A DNA stretch of 64,000 nt from Aeromicrobium erythreum. GTDB taxonomy: Bacteria > Actinomycetota > Actinomycetes > Propionibacteriales > Nocardioidaceae. Positions 41,388 through 48,223 of the stretch are shown here, in pieces. Within the stretch, counting starts at the first letter, position 1. Every line of letters starts with the position of its first letter. The notes under the pieces are model-generated. The model did no database searches. It saw only the letters and a program-made list of their open reading frames with translations, and was not told the origin of the DNA. Made by a program: the position numbers and the translations under genes. The DNA lies in the NCBI RefSeq assembly GCF_001509405.1, contig NZ_CP011502.1:248001-312000 (forward strand), in the 5' to 3' direction.

Positions 41388-43436
41388 TCACCACAGGTAC
41401 TCATCTCCCTCAACGACCCGGCGGTGGTCCTCAGACAGAAGCTCCAGGAGCGGGCCCGTGGCGCGGGTGGCAACCAGGATCTGCATCTGGTCGTTCCCGG
41501 CCACATCCAAGAGTGCTCCGACCATCGTCGCGAGGTCCTCGTCGGGCATCTCCTCGGCCGCGGGCGAGTCCAAGACGAGGAACCCGGGATGGCGCCCCAG
41601 CCCCGCCGCGTGCCCATGGCGGATGAGCGCAATGGCGGTCGCGATCTTAACCCGGAGCTTCTCACCGTTCGTGAGCCTGCCGTAGGTCGTGGCTTCACCG
41701 TTCGTCTCGAGGTTCATCGTCGCGCCACCGGTTAAGGCGAACTCGGTCAGGTGTGGGGCTCCGAAACTTGCGACGAGCTGGCCGATGTCGGCCGAGATGT
41801 TCGCCAGGTGTGTCTCTTGAGCGTCGGAGATCCGCTTCGCTAGGACGTCGACGACTGCCCCGAGCACAACCTGGTCGAACGACACCTCAACGTCGTCCAC
41901 GGACGCGTCGCGCTGACTGGTGAGCGCTTTGACCACCCCGGTCGCAGTGGCCAGCTCCAGTTGAACACGGGTCCGGTCAGCGGACCCAGCGATGCGTGCC
42001 TGGTCAGCGTCGTGGCGCGCCCGCGCCGCGTCAGCGTCAGAGGTCAGCTGGGTGATGCGACTACGCAACTCACCCATCCGAACCTCGGACTCGGCGAGGG
42101 CCCGGTCGAGAGCATCATCGCCATCAACGTCGTGTTCATCATCTTCATCGCCATCGGGATGCTCATGCCCGTTGGGCAGGTCTCCGAGGGCTCCGCCGGT
42201 GGTCGGTGCGGCCGACTCGGGCGGCTTGGAGCAGAGCGAGCACGGCCCATGGCCACGTTCAGCGGCGACCTGATCCGGCTCTACAGGCGCGGTGCACCGT
42301 GGACACGCGGTCGGGGTCATCTGGTGGAAGAACCTCACAGCGTGCGCGTCCTCGAGGGCCGCGTGGTCTCGGGCCTTCGAAGCACGGATCTGCAGGCGCA
42401 GAGTGCTGGCGGTAGCGCCCTCGTTCATCAGGTCGACTTCGAGCGCGTGCGCCTGGCGGGCCAGGTCAGTCGCCTGGGTCGCGAGTGCCATGGTCGCGGC
42501 GACGTCTGGGACGTTGTCGCTGAAGGTCGCCAGTTTGGCCTCGAGCGCAGTCACTTCCGCTTCGGCGGCCGTGAGCGCCTCGACCGCAACCTCTGAGGCG
42601 CTCGTCGCCTTGTCAGCGTCGTCCTTCGACTTCTTCTCAAGCCGACGAAAGGCCGTAGTCGCGGCAGCGTTGGCCATGACCCAGTCCGTACCGATGAACG
42701 CCTGCATCATCCGGATGCCAAGCGTGGTGACGTTGCCGACGATGGGGTCGAGCTGGTTGTGACGGACGGCCATCGCACTCGAGAACGCCGGCCACGTGTG
42801 CTTGACCTCGCGGTCGTCTGTCCACACGGGAATCTCGGCCAGGCGGAGCCGCCCCATCATGACTGAGCCCATCACTCCCTCGAACTCGTCCGGTCCGGTG
42901 AACTTGGCCAGCCCCCGCACCAAACCGTCGTCGCCCGGGCTTACGAGCTCGACGTGGCCGTTGACGGGCTCGCCGGCCTCGGAGTCGAAGCGGACGCGAA
43001 CAGTGTCCGTGCCGACGGTCCAGTCGACCTCGACATTCTGGATCCAGGCGAGAACGTCGGGTCCCATGTCAGGACGTCGTCCTGTCAACGCCCAGGTGAG
43101 CACGTTCAAGACTGTGGTCTTGCCGCGCAGGTTGCTGCCGCTACCTATGCCCAAGACGCCAGCTGGTGGGGTCCACGAGAACGTGAAGGGCTTGTGAACC
43201 TGCCCGGTGGCCGGGTCGGGCTCCTCGGCGGCGACCTCCGGGTGGACGGCCGGGTCGAGGACCTTGGTGCCGGTGAACGTCAGGCGCGCGACGCGCAGAG
43301 GCACCGGTGTCGACGCTGACGCGGTCGTCGGGACGTGGTGGCGCGTCAGCACGTCGTCAACGTCATCGGCGGTGGTCTCGATCGCGGGACGCTTCGCCGC
43401 CAGCTTCTTGACGATGTCGTCGGCCAACGCGCTCAT
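41388..43436 (-). CDS. SMC/Rad50-like ABC ATPase with CxxC...CxxC motif
   Basis: 682 aa from ATG 43436. The N-terminal lobe has Walker A GSNLRGKTT and the SMC-like SWTPPAGVLGIGSG lead. A coiled-coil arm (about residues 250-560) is interrupted near 375-402 by CPRCTAPVEP...GPCSLC, a four-Cys zinc site where Rad50 has its hook; next to it is an Asp/Glu/His-rich loop. The C-terminal lobe has signature LTNGEKLRVKIATAIAL and Walker B FLVLDSPAAEE. Its start overlaps the upstream gene's stop (ATGGTG/TGA region, 4 bp), and the nuclease gene follows. It is the probable DNA-sensing motor of the system. Confidence 0.83.
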   Translation of the reverse strand: MSALADDIVKKLAAKRPAIETTADDVDDVLTRHHVPTTASASTPVPLRVARLTFTGTKVLDPAVHPEVAAEEPDPATGQVHKPFTFSWTPPAGVLGIGSGSNLRGKTTVLNVLTWALTGRRPDMGPDVLAWIQNVEVDWTVGTDTVRVRFDSEAGEPVNGHVELVSPGDDGLVRGLAKFTGPDEFEGVMGSVMMGRLRLAEIPVWTDDREVKHTWPAFSSAMAVRHNQLDPIVGNVTTLGIRMMQAFIGTDWVMANAAATTAFRRLEKKSKDDADKATSASEVAVEALTAAEAEVTALEAKLATFSDNVPDVAATMALATQATDLARQAHALEVDLMNEGATASTLRLQIRASKARDHAALEDAHAVRFFHQMTPTACPRCTAPVEPDQVAAERGHGPCSLCSKPPESAAPTTGGALGDLPNGHEHPDGDEDDEHDVDGDDALDRALAESEVRMGELRSRITQLTSDADAARARHDADQARIAGSADRTRVQLELATATGVVKALTSQRDASVDDVEVSFDQVVLGAVVDVLAKRISDAQETHLANISADIGQLVASFGAPHLTEFALTGGATMNLETNGEATTYGRLTNGEKLRVKIATAIALIRHGHAAGLGRHPGFLVLDSPAAEEMPDEDLATMVGALLDVAGNDQMQILVATRATGPLLELLSEDHRRVVEGDEYLW

Positions 43437-44113
43437 GGTGCCTCCTGTTCCGTTGCCTGCTCGGTGTGCTGGTCGAGGCGTGCGCGCACCCGACTCGTGA
43501 TGGGCGCAATTGTGGACCCGAGCTCGGTCTCGGCGTAGGTACGCTGGGCGTACTGACGCTCCTTGAGCACCTTGCCGTTGTCTCCGTCGACGACCGCCTC
43601 GACCAACTCGGCGTGACTGACGTACCAGCCGAGCAGGGGGTCGGACCCCATCTCGGCGACACCGGCCGCGCCCTTGGCGGTGAGGAAGAACTGACTGCGC
43701 TGGGGCTTGTTGCCCGGCGTGCCGACCCGGCCGACCTTCGCGAGTCCGTACAGCTCGAGGAACGCGAACGCGTCGTCGAGCGGCTCGTAGGCGCCGTAGA
43801 GCCACCGCGGCATCGGGTACCACCGCAGGTCCGGCTCGGGAGTGTCCAGCAGGTTCCGTGCGTGCTCGATGTACTCGGCACCAAGGCGGCCGTCGTCGAC
43901 CATGGTGAGGATCTCGTCGGCGAGGTAGTCGGGGTTGCGGAGCCAGAAGTCCATCGCCTGGATGGCCTTCTCGCTTCGAACGACCGTGATCATGCCGTCG
44001 GGGTCGGACTCAGTCACGGGCGAGCCGCAGCGGTCGAGCAACGCCATCAGGCGGATGGCGTGCTGAGTCTTGGTAGCGGTGGGGCGCGCCAGGTCCGCCT
44101 CGTTCTCCACCAC
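43433..44113 (-). CDS. Putative winged-helix middle component of the ATPase operon
   Basis: 226 aa, first gene of the three-gene operon; its stop overlaps the ATPase ATG by 4 bp. Helical N-terminus (TATKTQHAIRLMALLDRCG), an acidic middle, then FAFLELYGLAKVGRVGTPGNKPQRSQFFLTAKGAAGVAEM, which reads like a winged helix (helix, wing with basic residues, LTAKG). Small wHTH proteins encoded directly before an ABC ATPase are the 'middle components' of ABC-three-component systems. The match is by layout; I cannot assign a Pfam family. Confidence 0.6.
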   Translation of the reverse strand: MVENEADLARPTATKTQHAIRLMALLDRCGSPVTESDPDGMITVVRSEKAIQAMDFWLRNPDYLADEILTMVDDGRLGAEYIEHARNLLDTPEPDLRWYPMPRWLYGAYEPLDDAFAFLELYGLAKVGRVGTPGNKPQRSQFFLTAKGAAGVAEMGSDPLLGWYVSHAELVEAVVDGDNGKVLKERQYAQRTYAETELGSTIAPITSRVRARLDQHTEQATEQEAP

Positions 44114-44457
44114 TTCTCACTTCCCGTCTTGGTCTCGACAAGAGGAACGTACCGTCACAGCAGCGCACCTGGGGCCGAACTAGCTGCTCCGCAGCCCCCT
44201 CGTGGCCCCACGACCTCCTGGGCCAGCGCACCCTCATCGACAGACACCACCGATCATGAAATGTCAAAACTGAGCACGGCCAAGGCCGCGCGGGTTCAAG
44301 CGTCCGATCAACGCTCCGTCGAAAATCACCGCGCGGCTGCACTGCATCCGAGGACCTCTTGACCCGTCTCTGGTGCCGCCTCGCGGGTAACTGATCTGCA
44401 GGACTTCGTCTGAATCCCCTCACCCCAGCCGAAGGGTCGCTGGGCCGGATTCGTTCA

Positions 44458-44487
44458 CCCCTGTGGTTGAAATCAGAGCCACAGGGG
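44458..44487. terminator. Hairpin at the outer end of the tRNA-Ser remnant array
   Basis: CCCCTGTGG-N12-CCACAGGGG, perfect 9-bp stem. It precedes remnant unit 3. The 344 bp between the island operon (44113) and this hairpin contain no gene or RNA I can identify. Confidence 0.6.
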
Positions 44488-44496
44488 GACCTCCTG

Positions 44497-44550
44497 GCGG
44501 AGGATAGGGGACTCCGTCCCTCGCTGGCGCTCGCTCCTCCTCGAATCCGC
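44497..44550 (-). repeat. tRNA-Ser-like remnant unit 3
   Basis: On the minus strand it begins GCGGATTCGAGGAGGAG and ends GGAGTCCCCTATCCTCCGC, the last 14 bases (CCCTATCCTCCGC with flank) being the tRNA-Ser acceptor 3' strand. In between only GAGCGCCAGCGAGGGAC remains, so the anticodon arm is missing; GGGAC-GGA-GTCCC could stand in for the T-arm. Confidence 0.65.
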
Positions 44551-44563
44551 AACCCTTGATGCC

Positions 44564-44633
44564 GATCGAAGCCCCTCGGCGCCGCCGAGTATGACGAAGC
44601 CCCCAGGCTCTGGTGAGCCGAGGGGCTTCGATC
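44564..44633. repeat. Hairpin of remnant unit 2 (GATCGAAGCCCCTCGGC arms)
   Basis: 17-bp perfect stem 44564-44580 with 44617-44633. It occupies the same position after unit 2 as the tRNA-Ser terminator does after the real tRNA, and shares its CCCCTCGGC/GCCGAGGGG core but has different outer bases. Confidence 0.7.
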
Positions 44634-44636
44634 GAC

Positions 44637-44710
44637 GCGGAGGATAGGGGACTCCGTCGCTCGTCCCGCCCCCGCAAGCGGGAGGTGCCCCCAGCTCCTC
44701 CTCGAATCGC
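44637..44710 (-). repeat. tRNA-Ser-like remnant unit 2
   Basis: Same ends as unit 3 (GGCGATTCGAGGAGGAG... to ...GACGGAGTCCCCTATCCTCC) but with a 20-bp insertion that forms a CCCGC/GCGGG hairpin in the middle. 74 bp. Confidence 0.65.
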
Positions 44711-44720
44711 CAGCCTGATG

Positions 44721-44800
44721 CAGAGACCGTGGGCCCCTCGGCCGCTCTGAGAACGACTGGGCCCCTCGGCACTGACATGCCGAGGGGCCCACGATCTCTG
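44721..44800. repeat. Hairpin of remnant unit 1 (GTGGGCCCCTCGGC arms)
   Basis: About 22-bp stem, 44721-44742 with 44779-44800, one mismatch. Its right arm contains CCCACGATCTCTG, the left half of the 19-bp island repeat. Confidence 0.7.
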
Positions 44801-44806
44801 CGGAGG
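44788..44806. repeat. Right 19-bp direct repeat of the island (attR-like)
   Basis: CCCACGATCTCTGCGGAGG, identical to 35583-35601, spanning the junction of the unit-1 hairpin and unit-1 tRNA-like 3' end. Similarity continues imperfectly beyond it (GATAGGGGA here, GTTATGGGA on the left). Confidence 0.7.
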
Positions 44807-44852
44807 ATAGGGGACTCCGTCGGTCGCTGGCGCTCCCTCCTCCCCGAATCCG
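44800..44852 (-). repeat. tRNA-Ser-like remnant unit 1
   Basis: Same layout as unit 3: AGCGGATTCGGGGAGGAG at the 5' side, GACGGAGTCCCCTATCCTCC at the 3' side, 53 bp. It is the remnant closest to the intact tRNA. Confidence 0.65.
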
Positions 44853-44864
44853 CTAGCCCAGACC

Positions 44865-44943
44865 AGAGGTCAAGAACCCCTCGGCATGGCACGCGAACGG
44901 AAGAACCCCCCGACATCGTGATGCCGAGGGGTTCTTGACCTCT
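44865..44943 (-). terminator. tRNA-Ser terminator hairpin
   Basis: 23-bp perfect stem, 44865-44887 (AGAGGTCAAGAACCCCTCGG...) with 44921-44943, starting right after the tRNA 3' end. The loop holds a second AAGAACCCCCCGA half-copy, so an alternative shorter pairing is possible. Confidence 0.75.
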
Positions 44944-44944
44944 G

Positions 44945-45029
44945 CGGAGGATAGGGGATTCGAACCCCTGAGAGCTTTCACTCAACCCGCTTTCCAAGCG
45001 AGCGCACTAGGCCACTATGCGAATCCTCC
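44945..45029 (-). tRNA. tRNA-Ser (GGA anticodon)
   Basis: 85 nt with G discriminator, no encoded CCA. Acceptor GGAGGAT pairs with ATCCTCC, D-arm GCATAGTGGCCTAGTGCG, anticodon loop CTTGGAAAG (GGA at 44993-44995 on the complementary strand), long class II variable arm (GGGTTGAGTGAAAGCTCTC) and T-arm AGGGGTTCGAATCCCCT. It reads UCC/UCU serine codons. Its 3' end is the sequence repeated in the remnant units and at the island edge. Confidence 0.96.
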
Positions 45030-45094
45030 GCGGACGAGCGTACCGGTCGCATCCCGCGTGGAACGCACTGGGGCAGCCCCCGTATGCTGGGCGC

Positions 45095-45184
45095 AGCCCC
45101 TCGCGTGGCGCTATCTCACCCAACTCCCCCAGGGCCGGAAGGCAGCAAGGGTCAGTGGGCTCTAGCGGGTACGCGAGGGGTCCT
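45095..45184 (+). ncRNA. ffs: Signal recognition particle RNA (small bacterial type)
   Basis: The conserved Ffh-binding tip is intact: CCAGGGCCGGAAGGCAGCAAGGG (GGAA tetraloop with the asymmetric AGCA side), with closing stem CCCCTCGCGT (45097-45106) pairing to ACGCGAGGGG (45171-45180). A TATGCT -10 box lies at 45083-45088. About 90 nt. Its 3' end overlaps by about 20 bp the end of the convergent membrane-protein gene. SRP RNA targets nascent membrane proteins together with Ffh. Confidence 0.95.
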
Positions 45185-45722
45185 TCACGTCCGCCACCCG
45201 CATCCGCAGACCAAGGCGGACGAACACCACGCCGAACGACACGGCCCCCACCGCCACCAGCGGCAACCACCACGCCCGGTACCCCGCCGCGTACGCCGCG
45301 ACCACGGCCAGGACGCCCGCCACTCCAGCCAGCCCGCCCTGGATCGCCACGTACCAGGCGATCCACGGGCGCTTCCACCGCGTGGATGCCTGCTCCTCCT
45401 GTGTCACGTCGCGACCGGCGTTCATGGACACCCAGACGAGCCAGCCCGCCATGCCCAGCAGGAACGCTCCGGTGATCGCCTCCCCCGGACGACCTCGCTC
45501 CAGCGCGCCCACGAGGATCGCTGCGCCGAGCCCGACGAACACCAGCGTCATCACGCTGGCGAGGGCCAGGCGTGCGGGTCGCGACTGCTTCATCGGACGC
45601 TTGCGCAACGGGACCCAGGTGCCACGCCGACGCTTCTCCCACCGCTCGCCCAGTCCGACCAGCAGCAGGACGGCGATCACGCCCAGGTACAGGAGAGGAC
45701 GGTCCTCCAGGAAGCCGATCAC
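45162..45722 (-). CDS. Membrane protein of unknown function, convergent with ffs
   Basis: 186 aa, ATG 45722. Five or so membrane helices: one at the N-terminus (RPLLYLGVIAVLLLVGLG), two around residues 50-100, and two near 125-165, with a basic cytoplasmic loop KRRRGTWVPLRKRPMKQSR. The last residues overlap the 3' end of the SRP RNA gene on the other strand. No family is recognised. Confidence 0.75.
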   Translation of the reverse strand: MIGFLEDRPLLYLGVIAVLLLVGLGERWEKRRRGTWVPLRKRPMKQSRPARLALASVMTLVFVGLGAAILVGALERGRPGEAITGAFLLGMAGWLVWVSMNAGRDVTQEEQASTRWKRPWIAWYVAIQGGLAGVAGVLAVVAAYAAGYRAWWLPLVAVGAVSFGVVFVRLGLRMRVADVKDPSRTR

Positions 45723-45791
45723 AGGTCGCTCCGCTCTCCCCCTCCTCAGAGGAGGCTAGGAGCCCGCGGGCGGCGCCGCACGCCGAGACGA

Positions 45792-45826
45792 CGACGCCCC
45801 CGACCGCGCAGCGGCCGGGGGCGTCG
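45792..45826. terminator. Hairpin terminator of the acyl-CoA dehydrogenase pair
   Basis: CGACGCCCCCG (45792-45802) pairs perfectly with CGGGGGCGTCG (45816-45826), 15 bp beyond the stop of the dehydrogenase gene on the minus strand. Confidence 0.75.
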
Positions 45827-45840
45827 GGAGCGGGTGCAGG

Positions 45841-46956
45841 TCAGCCGATCGGGTCGACGACGCCGTGGTCGGTCACCGTCGACGCGAGGCGCGCCAGGTG
45901 CTCCGAGCCGTCCCCGAGCGTGTGGTCGATCGCGGTCAGGCGGCTGGTGTAGTGGCCCACCGAGTACTCGGCCGTCATGCCGATGCCGCCGTGCAGCTGG
46001 ATCGCCTCCTGGCCGATGTGCCGGCCGGCGCGCGAGACCTGCATCTTCGCGCGCGACGCCGCCTCGACGGCCCGCTCGGGCTCGTCCTGCAGCACCAGCG
46101 TGGCCCACGTGACTGTGCTGCGCGCCAGCTCCGCCGACACGTACAGGTCGGCCGCGCGGAACGTCAGCGCCTGGAACGTGTTCAGCGGGACGCCGAACTG
46201 CTTGCGCGTCTTCAGGTACTCCGTGGTGGTGCGCAGCGCGACGTCCATCGCGCCGACCGCCTCATGGCCCAGGGCGATCTGGCCCCGCGCCTTCGCCAGC
46301 GCCACCGCGTCCGACGCGTCGGCCGTCGGGTCACCGAGCGGCGTGGCGGCGGCGCCGTCGAACGCCACCCGGGCGGCACGGCCGCCGTCGTGGGTGCGGT
46401 AGCCGGTGCGCTCCACGCCGTCCGCGGACGGGTCGACGAGGAACACGCCGACACCGGCATCGGTGCGGGCCGTGACGACCAGCAGGTCCGCGCGGGCTCC
46501 GTGCAGCACCGGCTCCTTGACGCCCGACAGCGTCCAGGTGTCGCCCGACGCCGTCGCGACGACCGCGTCGCCGATGTCGTGGTGGGCGAGCGAGAGCACC
46601 AGGGCGCCCTCGGCGACCCTGCCGATCACGTCGGCCCGCTGCTCGGCGGAACCCAGGTCCGCGACGAGGCCGCCGGCCAGGATCGTCTCGAGGTACGGCT
46701 CGGGCGCGAGCACGCGCCCGATCTCCTCGGCGACGATCGAGACCTCCACCGGTCCGGCACCGAAGCCGCCGTCCTCCTCGGCGAACGGCAGGCCCAGGGC
46801 GCCCAGTTCGGCGAGCTGGGTCCAGGTCTTCTCCGAGAAGCCGGGGTCGGTCTTGGTGATCTCGCGACGGGTCTCCGTCGAGTCGTAGCTCTTGCTCAGC
46901 AGGCCGCGGACGGCGTCGCGCAGTGCGGTCTGCTCGGAGTCGAGGGTGAAGTCCAT
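45841..46956 (-). CDS. Acyl-CoA dehydrogenase, second subunit of a FadE pair
   Basis: 371 aa. It shows the standard fold: N-terminal helices (MDFTLDSEQTALRDAVRGLL), GALGLPFAEEDGGFGAGPVEVSIV, central sheet, and TTEYLKTRKQFGVPLNTFQALTFRAADLYV, ending with IQLHGGIGMTAEYSVGHYTSRL. Its start lies 7 bp after the stop of a second, different dehydrogenase gene. Adjacent unequal FadE genes in actinobacteria usually form alpha2beta2 enzymes with one active site per heterodimer (as ChsE1-ChsE2), often for bulky acyl-CoAs such as steroid side chains. The substrate here is unknown. Confidence 0.9.
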   Translation of the reverse strand: MDFTLDSEQTALRDAVRGLLSKSYDSTETRREITKTDPGFSEKTWTQLAELGALGLPFAEEDGGFGAGPVEVSIVAEEIGRVLAPEPYLETILAGGLVADLGSAEQRADVIGRVAEGALVLSLAHHDIGDAVVATASGDTWTLSGVKEPVLHGARADLLVVTARTDAGVGVFLVDPSADGVERTGYRTHDGGRAARVAFDGAAATPLGDPTADASDAVALAKARGQIALGHEAVGAMDVALRTTTEYLKTRKQFGVPLNTFQALTFRAADLYVSAELARSTVTWATLVLQDEPERAVEAASRAKMQVSRAGRHIGQEAIQLHGGIGMTAEYSVGHYTSRLTAIDHTLGDGSEHLARLASTVTDHGVVDPIG

Positions 46957-46963
46957 GGCTGCC

Positions 46964-48121
46964 TCACAGTCCCAGGATGGTCTTGGCGATGATCTGACGC
47001 TGCACCTCGTTGGAGCCGCCGTAGATCGACGCCTTCCGGAAGTTGAGGTACTGCGGGGTGCTGACGCGCGCCCAGTCCGGCACGCCGGAGCCGTCGCCGG
47101 CGCCCGACGCGAGCGACAGCGGACCGGCGAGGTCGACGTACAGCTCGGTGACGGCCTGCTGCAGCTCGGTGCCGCGCAGCTTGAGCACCGACGAGGCCGG
47201 GTGCGGCTTGCCGTCGGCCGAGTGCGCGACGACGCGCAGCGCCGTCAGCTCGAGCGCGAGCAGCTCGTTCTCGAGCCCGGCGACGCGCGTGGCGAGGACG
47301 GGGTCGCCGGCGATGCGGTCGCCGGCGAGCTCCTTCGCGGCGGCGAGCCAGCGCTTCGTCGACCCGACGGGGGCCACGCCGACGCGCTCGTTGCCGAGCA
47401 GGAACTTGGCGTAGTCCCAGCCGCGGTTCTCCTCGCCGACGAGGTTCTCGGCCGGGACGCGGACGTCCTCGAAGAAGACCTCGTTGACCTCGTGGCCGCC
47501 GTCGATCAGCTCGATGGGGCGGACGGTGAGGCCGGGCGACGTCATGTCGATCAGCAGGAAGGAGATGCCCTGCTGCTTCTTGGGCGCGTCGGGATCGGTG
47601 CGCACCAGGGTGAAGATCCAGTCGCCGTACTGGCCGAGCGTGGTCCACGTCTTCTGGCCGTTGACGACGTACTCGTCGCCCTCGCGACGGGCGACCGTGC
47701 GCAGCGACGCGAGGTCGGAGCCGGCGTCGGGCTCGGAGAAGCCCTGCGACCACCAGATGTCGAGGTTCGCGGTGGCGGGGAGGAAGCGCTCCTTGACCTC
47801 CTGCGAGCCGAACGCGGCGATGACCGGGCCGACCATGGACGCGTTGAACGCGAGCGGCGCGGGCACGCTGGCGAGCTGCATCTCCTCGTGCCAGATGTGG
47901 CGCTGCAGCGGCGTCCAGTCCTTGCCGCCCCACTCGACGGGCCAGTTCGGCACGGCGAGCCCGGCAGCGTTCAGGATCTGCTGCGTCTCGACGATCTGGT
48001 CCTTCGTCAGCTCACGGCGGGCCGCGACGGTGTCGCGGATGGACTGCGGGACCTGGGTGGTGAAGAACGTGCGCATCTCCTCGCGGAACGCGGCGTCCTC
48101 CTCGGACAGGCGAAGCTTCAT
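46964..48121 (-). CDS. Acyl-CoA dehydrogenase, first subunit of a FadE pair
   Basis: 385 aa from ATG 48121. Patterns: AVPNWPVEWGGKDWTPLQRHIWHEEMQ, the flavin/substrate loop WWSQGFSEPDAGSDLASLRT, VNGQKTWTTLGQYGDWIF and C-terminal KASIYGGSNEVQRQIIAKTILGL (the FAD-contact GGSNEVQ). The W-S-Q-G-(F/Y)-S-E-P loop is usual for the larger subunits of heteromeric dehydrogenases. A TetR-type palindrome is 18 bp upstream, so the pair is likely regulated by a fatty-acid- or sterol-CoA-responsive repressor encoded elsewhere. Confidence 0.92.
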   Translation of the reverse strand: MKLRLSEEDAAFREEMRTFFTTQVPQSIRDTVAARRELTKDQIVETQQILNAAGLAVPNWPVEWGGKDWTPLQRHIWHEEMQLASVPAPLAFNASMVGPVIAAFGSQEVKERFLPATANLDIWWSQGFSEPDAGSDLASLRTVARREGDEYVVNGQKTWTTLGQYGDWIFTLVRTDPDAPKKQQGISFLLIDMTSPGLTVRPIELIDGGHEVNEVFFEDVRVPAENLVGEENRGWDYAKFLLGNERVGVAPVGSTKRWLAAAKELAGDRIAGDPVLATRVAGLENELLALELTALRVVAHSADGKPHPASSVLKLRGTELQQAVTELYVDLAGPLSLASGAGDGSGVPDWARVSTPQYLNFRKASIYGGSNEVQRQIIAKTILGL

Positions 48122-48138
48122 GGCAACTCTCCGGTCAG

Positions 48139-48152
48139 TAAGCGCTTGCTTA
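48139..48152. promoter_or_regulatory. TetR-type operator upstream of the FadE pair
   Basis: TAAGC-GCTT-GCTTA, perfect 5-bp arms with 4-bp centre; read on the minus strand it is TAAGCAAGCGCTTA, of the AAGCAAGCGCTT type commonly found before acyl-CoA dehydrogenase operons and bound by TetR-family (KstR2/FadR-like) repressors. Confidence 0.65.
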
Positions 48153-48223
48153 GCCAGCACGATACGCCCTGCCCCGTCAGCCTGCCAGGGGCCCACGACG
48201 TCGGCCCGGTGAACGGGTCGGGG

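Noticed and set aside
44114..44457. Hidden gene between the ATPase operon and the tRNA remnants
   Set aside because: Short frames there are Arg-rich, without RBS or hydrophobic/structural pattern; I see no RNA signature either.
44473..44852. Functional tRNA genes in the three tRNA-like units
   Set aside because: They lack anticodon and D arms; only the acceptor ends and one short hairpin remain.
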